Shown here: positions 1-11,927 of the stretch, piece after piece
How the letters are laid out: the number at the start of each line of letters is the position of its first letter
Numbering within the stretch: position 1 is the first letter of the stretch
Source: Allolobophora icterica
Taxonomy: Eukaryota > Annelida > Clitellata > Crassiclitellata > Lumbricidae
Length of the DNA: 64,000 nucleotides
Direction: 5' to 3'
NCBI GenBank assembly: GCA_963556255.1
Contig: OY744610.1
Span: 11,998,477 to 12,062,476 of the forward strand
Made by a program: the position numbers and the translations under genes
The notes under the pieces: model-generated
Told to the model about the DNA's origin: nothing
Databases searched by the model: none
The model's input: the letters and a program-made list of their open reading frames with translations, nothing else

Positions 1-952
1 GACTACAGGAAACTACGCACAACCGTCGAATAAAAAACATGAAAACTTCTTTAGTATGAATGCAAGTAACTTTAAGGTTCACGTCAAGAACCCTGGCGGC
101 CACAAGATGTCGTTGAAGACTGGAAATTAATGAGCACCTCGTTACGTAGACATATTGCAGGCTTGTAGACTTTTTAAGCTCTCCGTGGACACTTTGTAAT
201 CGCGCGCATTTCCAGATCTATAGCAATATCTCTAGTAATGTCAGTCCCAAGCCTGGATAAATGGGGAGGGCGACGATAATCATATTTGTTATGAAAGTTG
301 TCGTTGAACAGCCACTAACCAAGCATCAGATTACCAATATCTCAATTTCATCTCATCAGACGACTTAGAAAGCAGTATTATGCCAAATAATTTCTTTTCA
401 CCCATTAGTAATTGAACGAAAAAAATAAGGACTATAAAACATCGAAAACAAGTGATTTAAAAGTGTCAAAATGTCGCAATATATTTGTAGTTGTGCCGAG
501 TTTCTTTGAATTTTGCACTACAGTTAATGTTGCGCAACTTCTTCACAACTGGTTGCAAAAAACAAACCACGGTTTTTTCACAAAATGAGCTAAATCAAGT
601 GTTGTACATAATTTTTTTGGCAGAGTAACGTTTAGCGAGATCTTATGGATCATAAGGAGCTCAGCAATGCCTCACATTATGAGGATCCATTTCCTGTGGC
701 TTTAAAACATCTAGACCAAAGACCGTTGACGTCAACCATTTTATAATCATTTTGGCAAACATAAAGAACGATTGAACGAAATCATTTATATATAATTTAG
801 ATGAAATCAGTTTAAGAGTGTGTAAACGTTGGCTAATATTATTACAATTATACAGTGTTTAATGACATCTTGTAGCAAAAAAGGACCGTCGAAGTATATG
901 GGTAAGTATGGCGAAAATAAGCATTGTATAATAATAATATGCAGAAAGGATA
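1..952. other. No gene recognised
   Basis: AT-rich sequence with no long reading frame or recognisable element. The last ~70 bases lead into the RTE-like LINE relic and may be its decayed upstream part. Confidence 0.5.
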
Positions 953-1808
953 ATGAGGGAGGCAGGTTTTGATGATGAGGCGGAGGGTGTGAGGATAGCG
1001 GGAAGGATAGTGAACAACTTAAGGTATGCGGACGACACAACACTGCTGGCGAAAACACAGGAGAAACTGAAGGATAACATCAGAAGGCTAAAATGTGCAA
1101 GCGAGAAAGCAGGAATGTACTTCAATATAAAAAAAGACGAAGATAATGACCACTGAGAAATGGAGGTATTTTGAAGTAGATGGGGAGGAGATAGAGGTGG
1201 TATAAAGCTTCTGTTTCTTGCATGGGACTATGGTGGAGAGTGAAGGTGGATGCGAACGAGAAATACGACGGAGAATTACACTGGGGAAGACGGCAATGCA
1301 GGGACTAGAAAAAATATGGAAGGACAAATCAGTGAGTTTGGGAACGAAGACAAGACTTGTTAAAGCAATGATCCTACCAGTGGTGCTTTATGGATGCGAA
1401 ACATGGACAAAAACCAAGGCATTGGAGAAGAAAATTGAGGCATGTGAAATGTGGATTTGGAGGAGGATGTTGAGGGTTTCTTGGACTGAGAAGAGAACTA
1501 ACGGGGATATCCTGGAAGAAATAGGACACTGGAGAGGGAGTTTGACGTTGGGGCAGAGAGCGGCCAGGCAGAAGATGTCATACTTTGGACATGTGATGCG
1601 TGCAGAAGGGCTGGAAAAGGAGATGATGTTGGCGTGTGGGGAGGGCAGGAGGAGGAGAGGACGTCCAGGGAGGAGATGGATGGATGAGATACAAGAGGCA
1701 ATGAAGATGAACATCTCGGAGCTGAGAGAGGCCACGAGAAATCGGAGCACATGGAGAAGGTTGACCATGACAGTCGCTAGGATTCAACGAATCGACAGCA
1801 CAAGGTGA
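953..1808 (+). mobile_element. RTE-like LINE reverse transcriptase relic, C-terminal half
   Basis: Two consecutive reading frames (953-1156 and 1218-1808) encode the end of a non-LTR reverse transcriptase. The first holds the catalytic motif LRYADDTTLLA. The second holds the post-RT segment with VLYGCETWT, a helical region ending in SYFGHVMRAEG, and an Arg/Gly-rich GRPGRRWMDE tail, which is typical of RTE-type elements. A frameshift and a stop near 1156-1218 separate the parts, and the endonuclease and most of the RT are missing. The copy is therefore 5' truncated and dead. Clade assignment is from motif recognition only. Confidence 0.8.
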
Positions 1809-2027
1809 CAAGGTGAATAACGATTCTGATAAAAGACTAACGTTTAGATGATTGGATTGGAATTAGGCCTAAGGATTACGAAATCTTATGGCAATAGAGG
1901 CAGCTGACGCTGACAGAAATTATTTAAAACAGCTCTCACAGTTCGAAATTATTTTCGCATAATACAGTTGCAAGGTATACTTTTTTGTTAGCAATTATCT
2001 GGTTAGTTGCTATTTGTCATTGCAAAG

Positions 2028-2191
2028 ATGATTAGCGTCACTCTATTACTATCTCTAGGGTTAGGACTGACACTACCACAATGATTAGCGTCACTCTAAT
2101 CCTATCTCTAGGGTTATAAGGACTGACACTACCACAATGATTAGCGTCACTCTAATCCTATCTCTAGGGTTAGGACTGAAACTGCCACAAT
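2028..2191. repeat. Tandem repeat, three units of about 54-57 bp
   Basis: Three near-identical copies of a unit starting ATGATTAGCGTCACTCT and containing CTATCTCTAGGGTTA, followed by GACTGACACTACCACA. The middle copy carries a small insertion. Confidence 0.85.
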
Positions 2192-2239
2192 GTCATGTAG
2201 GGTGGTGGAGGAATTAAATACCAACTGTCCTCGTAGCGA

Positions 2240-2256
2240 TGCTGCTGCTGATGACC

Positions 2257-2288
<32 letters not shown>

Positions 2289-2392
2289 CACGATGGTGGT
2301 TTTCATGATAATAATAATTATGATTATGATAATGATGACGACGATGATGGTGGCGATTATGATGATGATGATGATGATAATGACCTAAAATA
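2240..2392. repeat. Imperfect GAT/GAC microsatellite
   Basis: Interrupted GAT and GAC trinucleotides. The Asp-rich and His-rich open frames across it are by-products of the repeat. Confidence 0.9.
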
Positions 2393-2817
2393 ATCATCGT
2401 CGTAGTCGTCCTCGTCGGCAAATATTATTTTGAACAGTTCTCACCATTCGTATAGGCCTACTCATAAATGTAGCTTTCCTCCGTCTGGAAGTGAGCGTCT
2501 GAAGTGCTCAAAACAATAACAGCATAGCACGGCCGATATGATGTTCGTATTAATTTCGGGAAGTATTAGACCAGCATATATTGAGCATTTTAATGCGTAA
2601 ACAGAGGTTTGATAATATGCTCCACGTTCCTACCGTGACCTACATTCAGTCTCTCGGACTCTCTCCTCTGGGTTTTTCTGATTAGGTAGCCAACCGACAG
2701 CACACCCGTCTTTGTCCCTATTCTCTGCTACGTGTAGGCTCTGTATATATGTATGAGTTGAAGCCAATTATCGTTGATATAACGACACTGGTAAACTAAT
2801 CAAATTGATTAATAGTA
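2393..2817. other. No gene recognised
   Basis: Unique-looking sequence between the GAT microsatellite and the left arm of the large inverted repeat. I see no coding or repeat signal. Confidence 0.5.
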
Positions 2818-3139
2818 GGGTCAAAGTACGAAATAAATGTGGTGAACCCCAAAAAAACTGCAAGAAAACGTTTTATGGTGATTTTCGGGTGCATTTGGTC
2901 TGGATAAGAACATACTAAAAGTTTACCGAAATCGGACCACCGGAAGGGGTCTAATTATCGCGCCAAAAAAAGATGGCCGCCAATGGGGAATGAATGACTC
3001 AAATGTACACAACTTGCTGAAATTTACAGAAGCAAATCATGTAACAATTTGCTAACAGGTGTTTCTAGACTAATTTGACCCTGCTGAAAACGAAAATCGT
3101 AGTTAGCAAGCTTGATTTTTAGCGATTACAGGGAAAAAC

Positions 3140-3705
3140 AAGATGGCGGCCAAAATGTCGGCCAAATATCTTCAAATGGCTGTAAGTAAGGTCATGTGTG
3201 TGATAGAAACATAATTTCAGAGTCTAAATTAACATTTTCTGGGTCAAGAAATGCGATGGAACTAAAAACACATATGTAGCACTGCAAAAAAACAAAATGG
3301 CGGACAAAATGGCGGCCAAATATCTTCAAATGGCTGTAATTAAGGTCATGTATGTGATGGAAACATGATTTTAGAGTCTAAAGTAACATTTTCGGGGTCA
3401 AGGAATGCGATGGAACTAAAGACACTTATGTAGCACTGCCAAAAAACAAAATGGCAGACAAAATGGCGGACAGATATCTTCAAATGGCTATAAGTAAATC
3501 ATGTATGTAAAGTCGTGTATGTGATGGAAACATGATTTTAGAGTCTACATTAACATTTTCGGGTTCAAGGAATGCGAAGGAACTAAAGACACGTATGTAG
3601 CACTGCCAAAAAACAAAATGACCGACAAAATGGCGGCCAGATATCTTCAAATGGCTATAAGAGAATCAAGTATGTCAAGTCGTGTATGTGATGGAAACTT
3701 CAGCA
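3140..3705 (+). repeat. ~165-bp tandem array, left arm
   Basis: About three and a half units. Each reads roughly from ATGGCGGACAAAATGGCGG through ATATCTTCAAATGGCTGTAA to AACTAAAGACACTTATGTAG. Short insertions vary the length. Confidence 0.8.
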
Positions 3706-3721
3706 GAGAGCGAAGGTCATT

Positions 3722-5060
3722 TCAGATAATGGGCCAAACTACCGCAAACGCCCTGTGCTGGGCCAAGGCAGTTTTAAACCTGAGAACAAAAAGATCAAGA
3801 CGATGCACAGCGCAGTGAGCGAGAGCGAGATGCATATAGCGGCTTTCGCAAATAGTTGGAGAGATATTTCGGGGCAGTACCCTGCTGAGATTTAAAGAGA
3901 AGGAGGAGGATTTTATAACAGATGCGCACGGCAATAGGGAGCCTGTGCAGGACATCAAGCATGTAAGTAAAGATATGGACAAAGCGGGGGGTCGAGCAAT
4001 GAGTCTAGCGAAAGCATTTACAACAGATTGAAGGGCGAGAGACGCTGCTAAGGGAGACCCATGAGTAGCGAGTTGCAGTAGTCCAAGCATGAGCAGACAA
4101 ATCCCTGAACTACGGTGGTAAAGACAAAAGGTATGACCGAGCGTCTGATGGCCCTCGGACTCCTTAGTTGAAAGAAGCACGAGCGAGTCATGTTGGAGGT
4201 ATGATCTGTGAATGTCAGGGAGGAGTCAAGTGTGACTCCCAAGTCGCGGACGATGGAAGAGTAGGTGTAAGCAGGGAATTTCTCAGTCAGCAATGGAAAG
4301 TCAAGTTTAGCAAGCTGCTGCTTAGTCCCAGATCAGATCAACTGAGTCTTAGCAGTGTTAAGCCAGTAGTGAAGGTCCAGTAGTGAAGGTCAGAGACAAG
4401 ATGGTCAATGGAGCGAACAAGGGAGAGTTGATCAGTTGACGGACCATGTACCAAAGCCTTAGCATCATCTGCATAAAGATGGCCACTTCCCCATGTTTAG
4501 TAAATAGAGACGGGATTTCAGCAATGAAGAGGATGTATTGGATGGGACCGAGCACTGAGCCCTGGGGAACACCAAATTCGACCTCTGTCCACTGAGTCAT
4601 GCTTTCACCAAGGACAACCAGCTGTGAGCGGTCAGAGAGGAATGATTTAAACCAAAGACGAGGACCACCAGAGAGGCCACAGGACAGTTGCTGTCGCTGA
4701 AGCAAGATCTCATGGTTAACCATGTCAGATGCAGATGAGACATCAAAAAGCGCCATGAGAGAGAGATGAGAGTGATATTAAATAGCTATATAAATATCAG
4801 ACACAAGGGATATGAGAGCAGTTTCGGTGAAATGGTGGCCCCTGAAGCCAGATTGGGCGGCCAACATAGCCCAGCTTCCTCAAAGTAGGGGAGTAGCTGG
4901 AGTGAAACTAGTCTTTCAAGGGTTTTCAAGAGGAAAGACAGATGGGAGATGTGCTGGTAATTTTGACAGGCATTTTGGTCACGGTTATTCTTTTTCAAGG
5001 TCGGGAAAACCATAGCCCGTTTTTGGGACGCAGGGAGAATTGCGAAGGAGGGGCATCAAG
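3722..5060 (-). mobile_element. CR1/L2-like LINE relic (reverse transcriptase)
   Basis: Read on the minus strand, four broken frames give an ordered LINE RT. First comes a segment with NYQHISHLSFLLKTLERLV (4786-5013). Next is MALFDVSSASDMVNHEIL with GVPQGSVLGP (4358-4756). In a shifted frame the catalytic LYADDAK lies near 4460-4480. Then comes VRDLGVTLDSSLTFTDH with LDYCNSLLMGLP (4048-4293) and a C-terminal region (3722-4180). Multiple frameshifts make it dead. It occupies the loop of the inverted repeat. Confidence 0.8.
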
Positions 5061-5269
5061 AGTCTACACAATCTTCCCTGTCATCATCTGAAGAAAATCC
5101 TCAGAGGACCCACTGAGCGCGTACCCTGTCCCAGTAGGCCAGATATTGAGGACCAAAGACGTTTTGGGTTGTTTTTATGTTGTTCAACTATAGGCCCTCA
5201 TCGCGTTCCATAAAGACATTTATGTTTCCCCGTGGCTTCTGTGCTAAGAGCGCCTCTGGATAGTTATTC

Positions 5270-5935
5270 TGCCACTTTGTTTTTGACAGTGCTATATATG
5301 TGTCTTTAGTTCCATCGCATTTCTTGACCCATAAAATGTTAAATTAGACTCTAAGATCATGTTTGCATCACATACACGACTTTACAAGTTTACATACTTG
5401 ATTCTCTTATAGCCATTTGAAGATATCTGGCCGCCATTTTGTCCGCCATTTTGTTTTTTTGGCAGTGCTACATACGTGTCTTTAGTTCTATCGCATTCCT
5501 TGAACCCGAAAATGTTAATTTAGACTCTAAAATCATGTTTCCATCACATACACGACTTTACATACATGATTTACTTATAGCCATTTGAAGATATCTGTCC
5601 GCCATTTTGTCCGCCATTTTGTTTTTTGGCAGTGCTACATACGTATCTTAGTTCCATCGCATTCCTTGACCCCAAAAATGTTACTTTAGACTCTAAAATC
5701 ATGTTTCCATCACATACATGACCTTAGTTACAGCCATTTGAAGATATTTGGCCGCCATTTTGTCCGCCATTTTGCTTTTTTGCAGTGCTACATATGTGTT
5801 TTTAGTTCCATCGCATTTCTTGACCCAGAAAATGTTAATTTAGACTCTGAAATCATGTTTCTATCACATACATGACCTTACTTACAGCCATTTGAAGATA
5901 TTTGGCCGACATTTTGGTCGCCATCTTGTTTTTCT
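5270..5935 (-). repeat. ~165-bp tandem array, right arm (inverted)
   Basis: About four units, reverse complement of those in the left arm, each with CCGCCATTTTGTCCGCCATT and CTACATACGTGTCTTTAGTT. Confidence 0.8.
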
Positions 5936-6240
5936 ATGCAATCGCTAAAAATCAAGCTTGCTAACTACGATTTTCGTTTTCAGTAGGGTCAAATTAGTCT
6001 AGAAACACCTGTTAGCAAATTGTTACATGATTTGCTTCTGTAAATTTCAGCAAGTTGTGTACATTTGAGTCATTCATTCCCCATTGGCGGCCATCTTTTT
6101 TTGGCGCCATAATTAGACCCCTTCCTGTGGTCCGATTTCGGTAAACTTTTAGTATGTTCTTATCCAGACCAAACGCACCCGAAAATCACCATAAACCGTT
6201 TTCTTGCAGTTTTTTTGGGGTCCGATGGTATATTGACCCG

Positions 6241-6521
6241 ACTATAATCTCCATGCTACTCGATTGGTGGCGCACCATCAACGCAATTAGCCAATATTAT
6301 TCAGAGTAACACCCAAGACTCGAGAAGGGAGGAGGGCAACCATTCTTTGTATTGAAACAGCAACTAACCAGCGTGAGCGTGCATCTGTTAATTTTACACC
6401 ATGACAAAGGCGAGAACTGTATAGAGAATGCTTTCTCATATATATCTCCAAGACTTTTATTAATTAGGCCTATGTAAGATAAATCTGTTGTGTAGTATTA
6501 ATAGCAGTAGGAATAGTAATT
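6241..6521. other. No gene recognised
   Basis: Short unique stretch between the foldback element and the SINE head. No features seen. Confidence 0.5.
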
Positions 6522-6605
6522 GCGGGACGCGGTGGTGTAGACGTTTGTTCCGTGCCTTGTAACCGGAGGGTCGCAGGTTCGAATCTACCTCAAGCTACTG
6601 CGTAG
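6522..6605 (+). mobile_element. tRNA-derived SINE, head only
   Basis: A pol III promoter-like head: an A-box-like GGTGGTGTAGACG and a B box GGTTCGAATC. It matches the head of the longer SINE at 42663 through CCTTGTAACC and GGGTCGCAGGTTCGAATC. The body and LINE-like tail are absent, so this copy is truncated. Confidence 0.65.
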
Positions 6606-7601
6606 CGACCCAGCGCCATCGATGTTTAGATAGGCCTACAATACAATGTTCTGTCGTATAGTCGCGTGCACTTCTGAATTTTGAAAGTCGGGCAATAACA
6701 AAATATAGTTGTATTCGAGATGACCAATACGTCCATTTCCTTGTCCATAATGTATAATATTATGTATATGTGTGGATGTATGAATGCGGATAAATGTAAA
6801 TATGCACATGAGTGTACGAATTGAAACGTGTACAGTAACTACACGGATGTATTATATATGTATATGTATATAATTTAAGCATGCGTGCATTTTCTTGTGT
6901 ATATAATTAAACGCCTATATAAATGTCGGTTTATAGGCAGGGTCCGATTTGCCGGGGGGGTCGGGGGGGTTGGACCCCCTTGCTTCTTTTTTTGACCCCC
7001 ATGCTTCTAGCCTTTGGCCGACCCCCGAGGGGGTCGTCTTGACCCCCTCAAATTTATTATTCACAGTCCTACACGAAACGATTCCACTATGATTTTCGTC
7101 CTAACACACAAATTTTAGATTTGGCCCGTTGTTCCATCTGATTACATAATATTTAGCCTACGGTGTTCAAAGTGCTACAATCCCGTTTAGGTTTCAGCAT
7201 CTCTGCAGTTTGAGCTGCAGCCTGAACAGTACTATAGCCTGTATGTGACGGATGCTTCGTGGTATGCAGGATACACTGGGCCACAGTGGCACAGACGTAT
7301 GTCTGTCTAGGTCACCCACTCACCCTAACGTGTCGGCCTGTCGGGGTTGACCCTCATCGACCCTGCAGGGATGCTGAAAGATACATGAAGATACGTTCAT
7401 TCGCATGCACACTAATATAGGGGCCTACAGCCAGATTCTCCTTTTCAGGCGTACATTCACTGCATACATCAACGGTATGCACTCAGCTCCAGCGCTAAGA
7501 AATGAAGGTCTGAAATAATATCTCCTTGAAATTATATCTCCCGAGTGAGACAGCAAAAGACAGACGAACATCTGTTCTTTTGCTCGCTCTCGCTTTCGCG
7601 C

Positions 7602-7626
7602 GCTCTCTCTCTCTCTCCCTCCCTCT

Positions 7627-7688
<62 letters not shown>
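7602..7688. repeat. CT dinucleotide microsatellite
   Basis: Nearly pure CT run with a few CGCT and CCCT interruptions, inside the hAT element. Confidence 0.95.
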
Positions 7689-7689
<1 letters not shown>

Positions 7690-7920
7690 CCTGTCGCTGT
7701 CGCAGTATGTCTCTCTCTATGTCTCTCTTAGCGCTTGGCTGTACACACCTCACTGACTATACACGACTGCAGTCTTCATTCTTCATGTTACTTGGCCTGC
7801 TTTGAAAGTTGTCCTTCGTGTTCAAAATATAGTTACTATATTCATTCGTTTACTTTTAAACAAAAACACGACTTTTAGTTACATTTTAAAGTTTAATTCC
7901 TTCAATTTAACAAAGAGGTC

Positions 7921-9395
7921 ATGAAGCGTTATAGAGAAACTGATATGTTGAATTTCTTCACCAAAAAAAAGCAAGCCAGTAACGATTGTGACGGTGGAAA
8001 TGGGACTGAAGAGGTTAGTACTGCAGATAATTCTATTGGCAATTTGGCAGTGTTGTTAACGAAAACGATTTAATAGCTGTAGGCCTATGTGAGCATGTGT
8101 CACTTAACACAGTCTCAGTTGCTCAGTCAGAGGATTTAGGGGCGAACACAGTTAAACAGACTTTAGTCATCAGAATTAACTGATGCAGACAAATTTCGAT
8201 TTCTGACTGAATTCTACACTCCGTCAGAATTGTATGCGTGTCCTAGATTAAGAACTTCTAAAGTTAGAATAGCAGTTGCTGTTGCTTTACTTTTTTTAAG
8301 TAGTGCATAAGTAATTTGCTTCACTTCGTGAAACATTACTAATGCCTTTTACTTAAGCCTTAAACGTTACGCTGTAAATATGTTAAAATAAGAAGTATCG
8401 AGATAGTTGATTCCGTGATTGTCTAAAATTCTATGCCTCTGGAGATCATTTTATTAGCCCAGCCATGTATAGATTCTCTGAAGAGTGAAGACCACTGCTT
8501 CGAATTACCACCCCTTATGGTAAAATCATAGCTATGCCATTGGACGTCAGTAGGCCTAATGATTTGAGCGCGACTTGCCAAAAAATTACAGTCCTGGTAC
8601 GTGATTGCAGAGTCCTGCATGCTCAAGGATGCACTGAGGTGCCTGAAGTTCTTGTCGCTTTATCTGCAAGGGGACAAGGCCAGTGTCATTGATGCATCAC
8701 TTCACGTGGAAGGTTGCCAGAACAAGCTCCTGGCAATGAAAGAGGCAGCTGGGCCGAGCTTACAGAAGTTCCTTGATGGCTTTGATGCAGATGGTTGCTA
8801 CAAGGGTGTTGAAGTAGTGCAGAATGCTTCGGATTACCAGAAATTCTTATCACTGCGTGCCCAATTTTTTCAAGCTCTGCATGACAATCTGGGCCAACGA
8901 TTTCACACCGAGCCCGGAAGCATCCTTGCAGCTGCTAGTGTCCTTGACAAGTCTTCCTGGCCGGAGGATCCTTTAAAGAGGGCACTATATGGTGACAGGC
9001 AGATCGCAAGCCTGTGCAAACAGTTTGAAGTTCCTTCCGCAGAGGCAGCCCAGATTGTGATTGAGTACTCTATGTACAAACAAGGCCAACGTATGGGAGC
9101 TCATCTCGCAACGCTTGAGCAGACGTTGAAGATTCTACCCATTTCGTCTGCAGCTTGCGAGTGTGGCTTCAGCCAGATGAATTTACAGCACACTACAGTG
9201 CGCAACCGGCTGACTGTTGGCCCCATAAGCAACTTGTTGATGATCAGCATTAATGGGCCATCGCTAATGCATTGGAATGCTAGGAAATACGTTATTTCCT
9301 GGCTGAAATCTGGGCGCCATGGTGCCTTAGATAAGCCAACTGGCAAGGCGACTATTGTGCACAAACAGAACAAAAGTGCACAGCTTTTTTCATAG
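7921..9395 (+). pseudogene. hAT transposase, internally deleted
   Basis: An N-terminal piece starts at the ATG at 7921 with MKRYRETDMLNFFTKKK, a typical basic start of KIAA1586/ZBED-like hAT transposases, and is broken by a stop near 8070. Degenerate coding remains to about 8290. A long open stretch (about 8601-9395, no ATG at its start) encodes the C-terminal part. This includes the dimerisation domain with LKILPISSAACECGFSQMN and VRNRLTVGPISNLLMI. The central RNase H-like region is mostly missing, so the protein is not functional. It lies wholly inside the TIR-bounded element. Confidence 0.85.
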
Positions 9396-9931
9396 TGACT
9401 GTACTAGTGTACTTGGTGCACTGGTTCTTTGTGTTTGCTAGCATTTCCAGTTACAGTTCTTGGTGCAATAGTTTGTAAGCTTTGGTTGTGTACTTATATT
9501 TAATTGTTCAGTGTAATTTAGTCATGTCTGACACTTGTGTGTACAATTTGTTATTCCTATTAGTATTACTGCATTAGTACTGCAACTGAAAACTTCTTTT
9601 AATTATTTTTTTCCCATGTCATGTTTGCATCGTAGTTGACTGTTGGTCATTGTAGAATCTTGACGTATTATGGAAGCTCATTAACTTTATTTAAAAATTA
9701 TGAGTGCAAAAATTAATTACGGCTTAATAAATTGTTAATATTTTTTATAGATTTCCGACCCCCCTGCTTCTTTTTTAACAAATCGGACCCTGTTTATAGG
9801 TACGCAGTAGGTAGATTTGTATGTATAAATTAACATTTTCTTAGAAGGCATTTCAGCCATTTTGAACGATTGAAAATTTCTTTCTTTATTTCTGTCTTCA
9901 TTTAAAAAGCACCAACTCACCTCTCCTCTGC

Positions 9932-10047
<116 letters not shown>

Positions 10048-10117
10048 ATCCCTTGATATATCTTGACAACCCCACTGACACGACGCAGCGCTCGTGAATT
10101 ATGTTGTGCCCAGTGTT

Positions 10118-10170
10118 TAGCTTTAGAGCAGCACTTTATAAATTTGAACTTTACGATTACGATTACAAAT
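10118..10170 (+). repeat. CR1/L2-like LINE 3' tail
   Basis: AGCACTTTATAAATTTGAAC followed by GATTACGATTAC. This matches the end of the LINE at 22848-26125 (GCGCTATATAAAT then ATTACA repeats). Only the extreme 3' end is present. Confidence 0.5.
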
Positions 10171-10287
10171 CTTTAAAGAATTATGACTGCTTTTGCTGCT
10201 GATGATGATGAAGACGATCGTGATGGTGGTGATCGTAATGATACCAATAATGACGAGGATGATGGTGACAACGATTATTGTGGCGAT

Positions 10288-10401
<114 letters not shown>

Positions 10402-11344
10402 ATGATGACAGTGACCTAATCTAGTCATCAAGTAGTCGTCCTCGTCACTCATCTTGCCGTCATCACATGATGGTCACAGTAAGTAGTCATTGACATTACA
10501 GTCATCTGTGCTGAAGGCCACGTCATTGTCATTCTCTGAAAATCCACCAGCACCGCCTCCTCTTAGCTCCTATCCATGTGAATTGCAGCCTGGTCCAGCC
10601 TGGAGTTCATTGAGTGCAGCTGAGCCTTAGGCAGCTCAGAGGGACTGCAGCAGACAACTGATAATATACTCACTGCTTGGCTGTCAATGCATTTTCGCAG
10701 CGTTTCTCGAAAGATGTCGCCCATTTAAAATGACAATTTGTTCATGTTTACACATTGTTTATTTCCTCTTAATTCGTCAAGATTAAAAAGTTACATAAAG
10801 CATCAGGAAATGATTAGCCTCTGCTTGGCTGTCAATGCTTGAATGAAATCGTCCATTTATCAAGTTCAGACACATTATTTATTTCGCTCTAATTAAAAAG
10901 TTACATTAAGTTCTATGAAATGATTAGCCTTTGAAAGTTAATAATACTTGAACTAGGTCCCTATACAGGATGTAAGTACAAAGCCTCAAAGTGCAAAGAT
11001 ATTGAAAATCATAAAATTCATAGATGTGGCCATTGTAAATTTTACGAAAATAAGGTGAATACAGATTAGAAATGGACAGCGTTCACATTGTTCATGTGAA
11101 CGTGGCACAATCTGTTTGGTTTGTATGAAACCAGAATATCGTATATGAAACCATGCGTTTTAGAAGGCTCAACAGAGGTGCCATAATTAGATAGGTTATT
11201 GAAGGTACTATAATGAAAGTCAGATGGAACAATTTATAGTTTTTCCGCAACTATTAAAACAAAAAATTGAGCGCCAAACTAACAGAAGAAACTGACCGTT
11301 CTCAGTATTCATTGCAACAGCCACCAAAGTTTCTACATTGACTG

Positions 11345-11927
11345 CAGTGCTCGAAATGGACCGGAACGCACCGGAACGCCGTTCCGGTTCGTCAAATGCC
11401 TCCGTATTATCGTTCCCTTTCGTCCAGTGGAAAATACTATGAAATTAACGTTTTTATTGTGTGAATGCTCCCATATCTTTGACCAGTGAGTAATCTAGAC
11501 GTCTTTGGGGGGGGAAGTTCCCCCCCCAGGATTGATGTTTCCCCCCAGAGGCGAGCAATATTACAACGTACAGACCGTCAGGGGAGGAAAAATCCCCCCC
11601 CAGGATCGATGTGGATACATGGTTTCCCCCCCCCAGAGAGATGGATTTATAAAAAAAAGGTCATCAACTTTTTTGACAGAGGAAAAAAGTGAAAAATTGG
11701 GCGAAGGACTAAAAAAAAAAAAAAAAAAGGTCAACAACTTTTTTCGAAGATGAAAAGTGGAAAAATTTCGGAAAAGTCTGAAACTTTTTAAAGATGGAAG
11801 ACAAAATTTTGTGTCAATTGTTTGCTCCCCCAGAAACCTGGTTTCCCCTCCCAGACGAGGGGGACTAGATTAAACACTGATCTTTGACTAGCGTTCCGTT
11901 TCGTAAAATTTTCCATTTCGAGCACTG
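11345..11927. mobile_element. Non-autonomous hAT-type element (MITE)
   Basis: Terminal repeats CAGTGCTCGAAATGG and CCATTTCGAGCACTG, flanked by the 8-bp duplication ATTGACTG on both sides (11337-11344, 11928-11935). The paralogous site near 58500 is empty and reads CATTGACTGTATC, which proves insertion. The interior has C-run/G-run inverted motifs (GGGGGGGGAAGTTCCCCCCC) and no transposase. Confidence 0.92.

Larger units (their letters stand above)
2818..6240. mobile_element. Large inverted-repeat (foldback-type) element with a LINE in its loop
   Basis: The left arm begins AGGGTCAAAGTACG and continues through CTGGATAAGAACATACTAAA. The same sequence returns as its reverse complement near 6110-6240, ending TATTGACCCGACTA. 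Arms are roughly 0.9-1 kb. Each holds an outer unique stretch and an inner array of ~165-bp units containing AAAATGGCGGACAAAATGG. The spacer (about 3706-5200) contains a minus-strand LINE relic. I could not fix a convincing target-site duplication, and no transposase is present, so this is a non-autonomous foldback-like element of unknown superfamily. Confidence 0.75.
6938..9792 (+). mobile_element. hAT-superfamily DNA transposon
   Basis: Terminal inverted repeats are CAGGGTCCGATTTG at the left and its complement CAAATCGGACCCTG at the right. They are flanked by a perfect 8-bp target-site duplication TTTATAGG (6930-6937 and 9793-9800). An 8-bp duplication with CAGGG termini is the hAT signature. 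The interior carries a broken transposase (7921-9395), a CT microsatellite, and repeated subterminal GACCCCC-rich motifs. The perfect duplication suggests fairly recent insertion, although the coding region is decayed. Confidence 0.9.

Noticed and set aside
2170..2421. His-rich and Asp-rich open frames
   Set aside because: They are translations of the GAT microsatellite on both strands.
7526..7805. Ser-Leu and Arg-Glu repeat frames
   Set aside because: Produced by the CT microsatellite.
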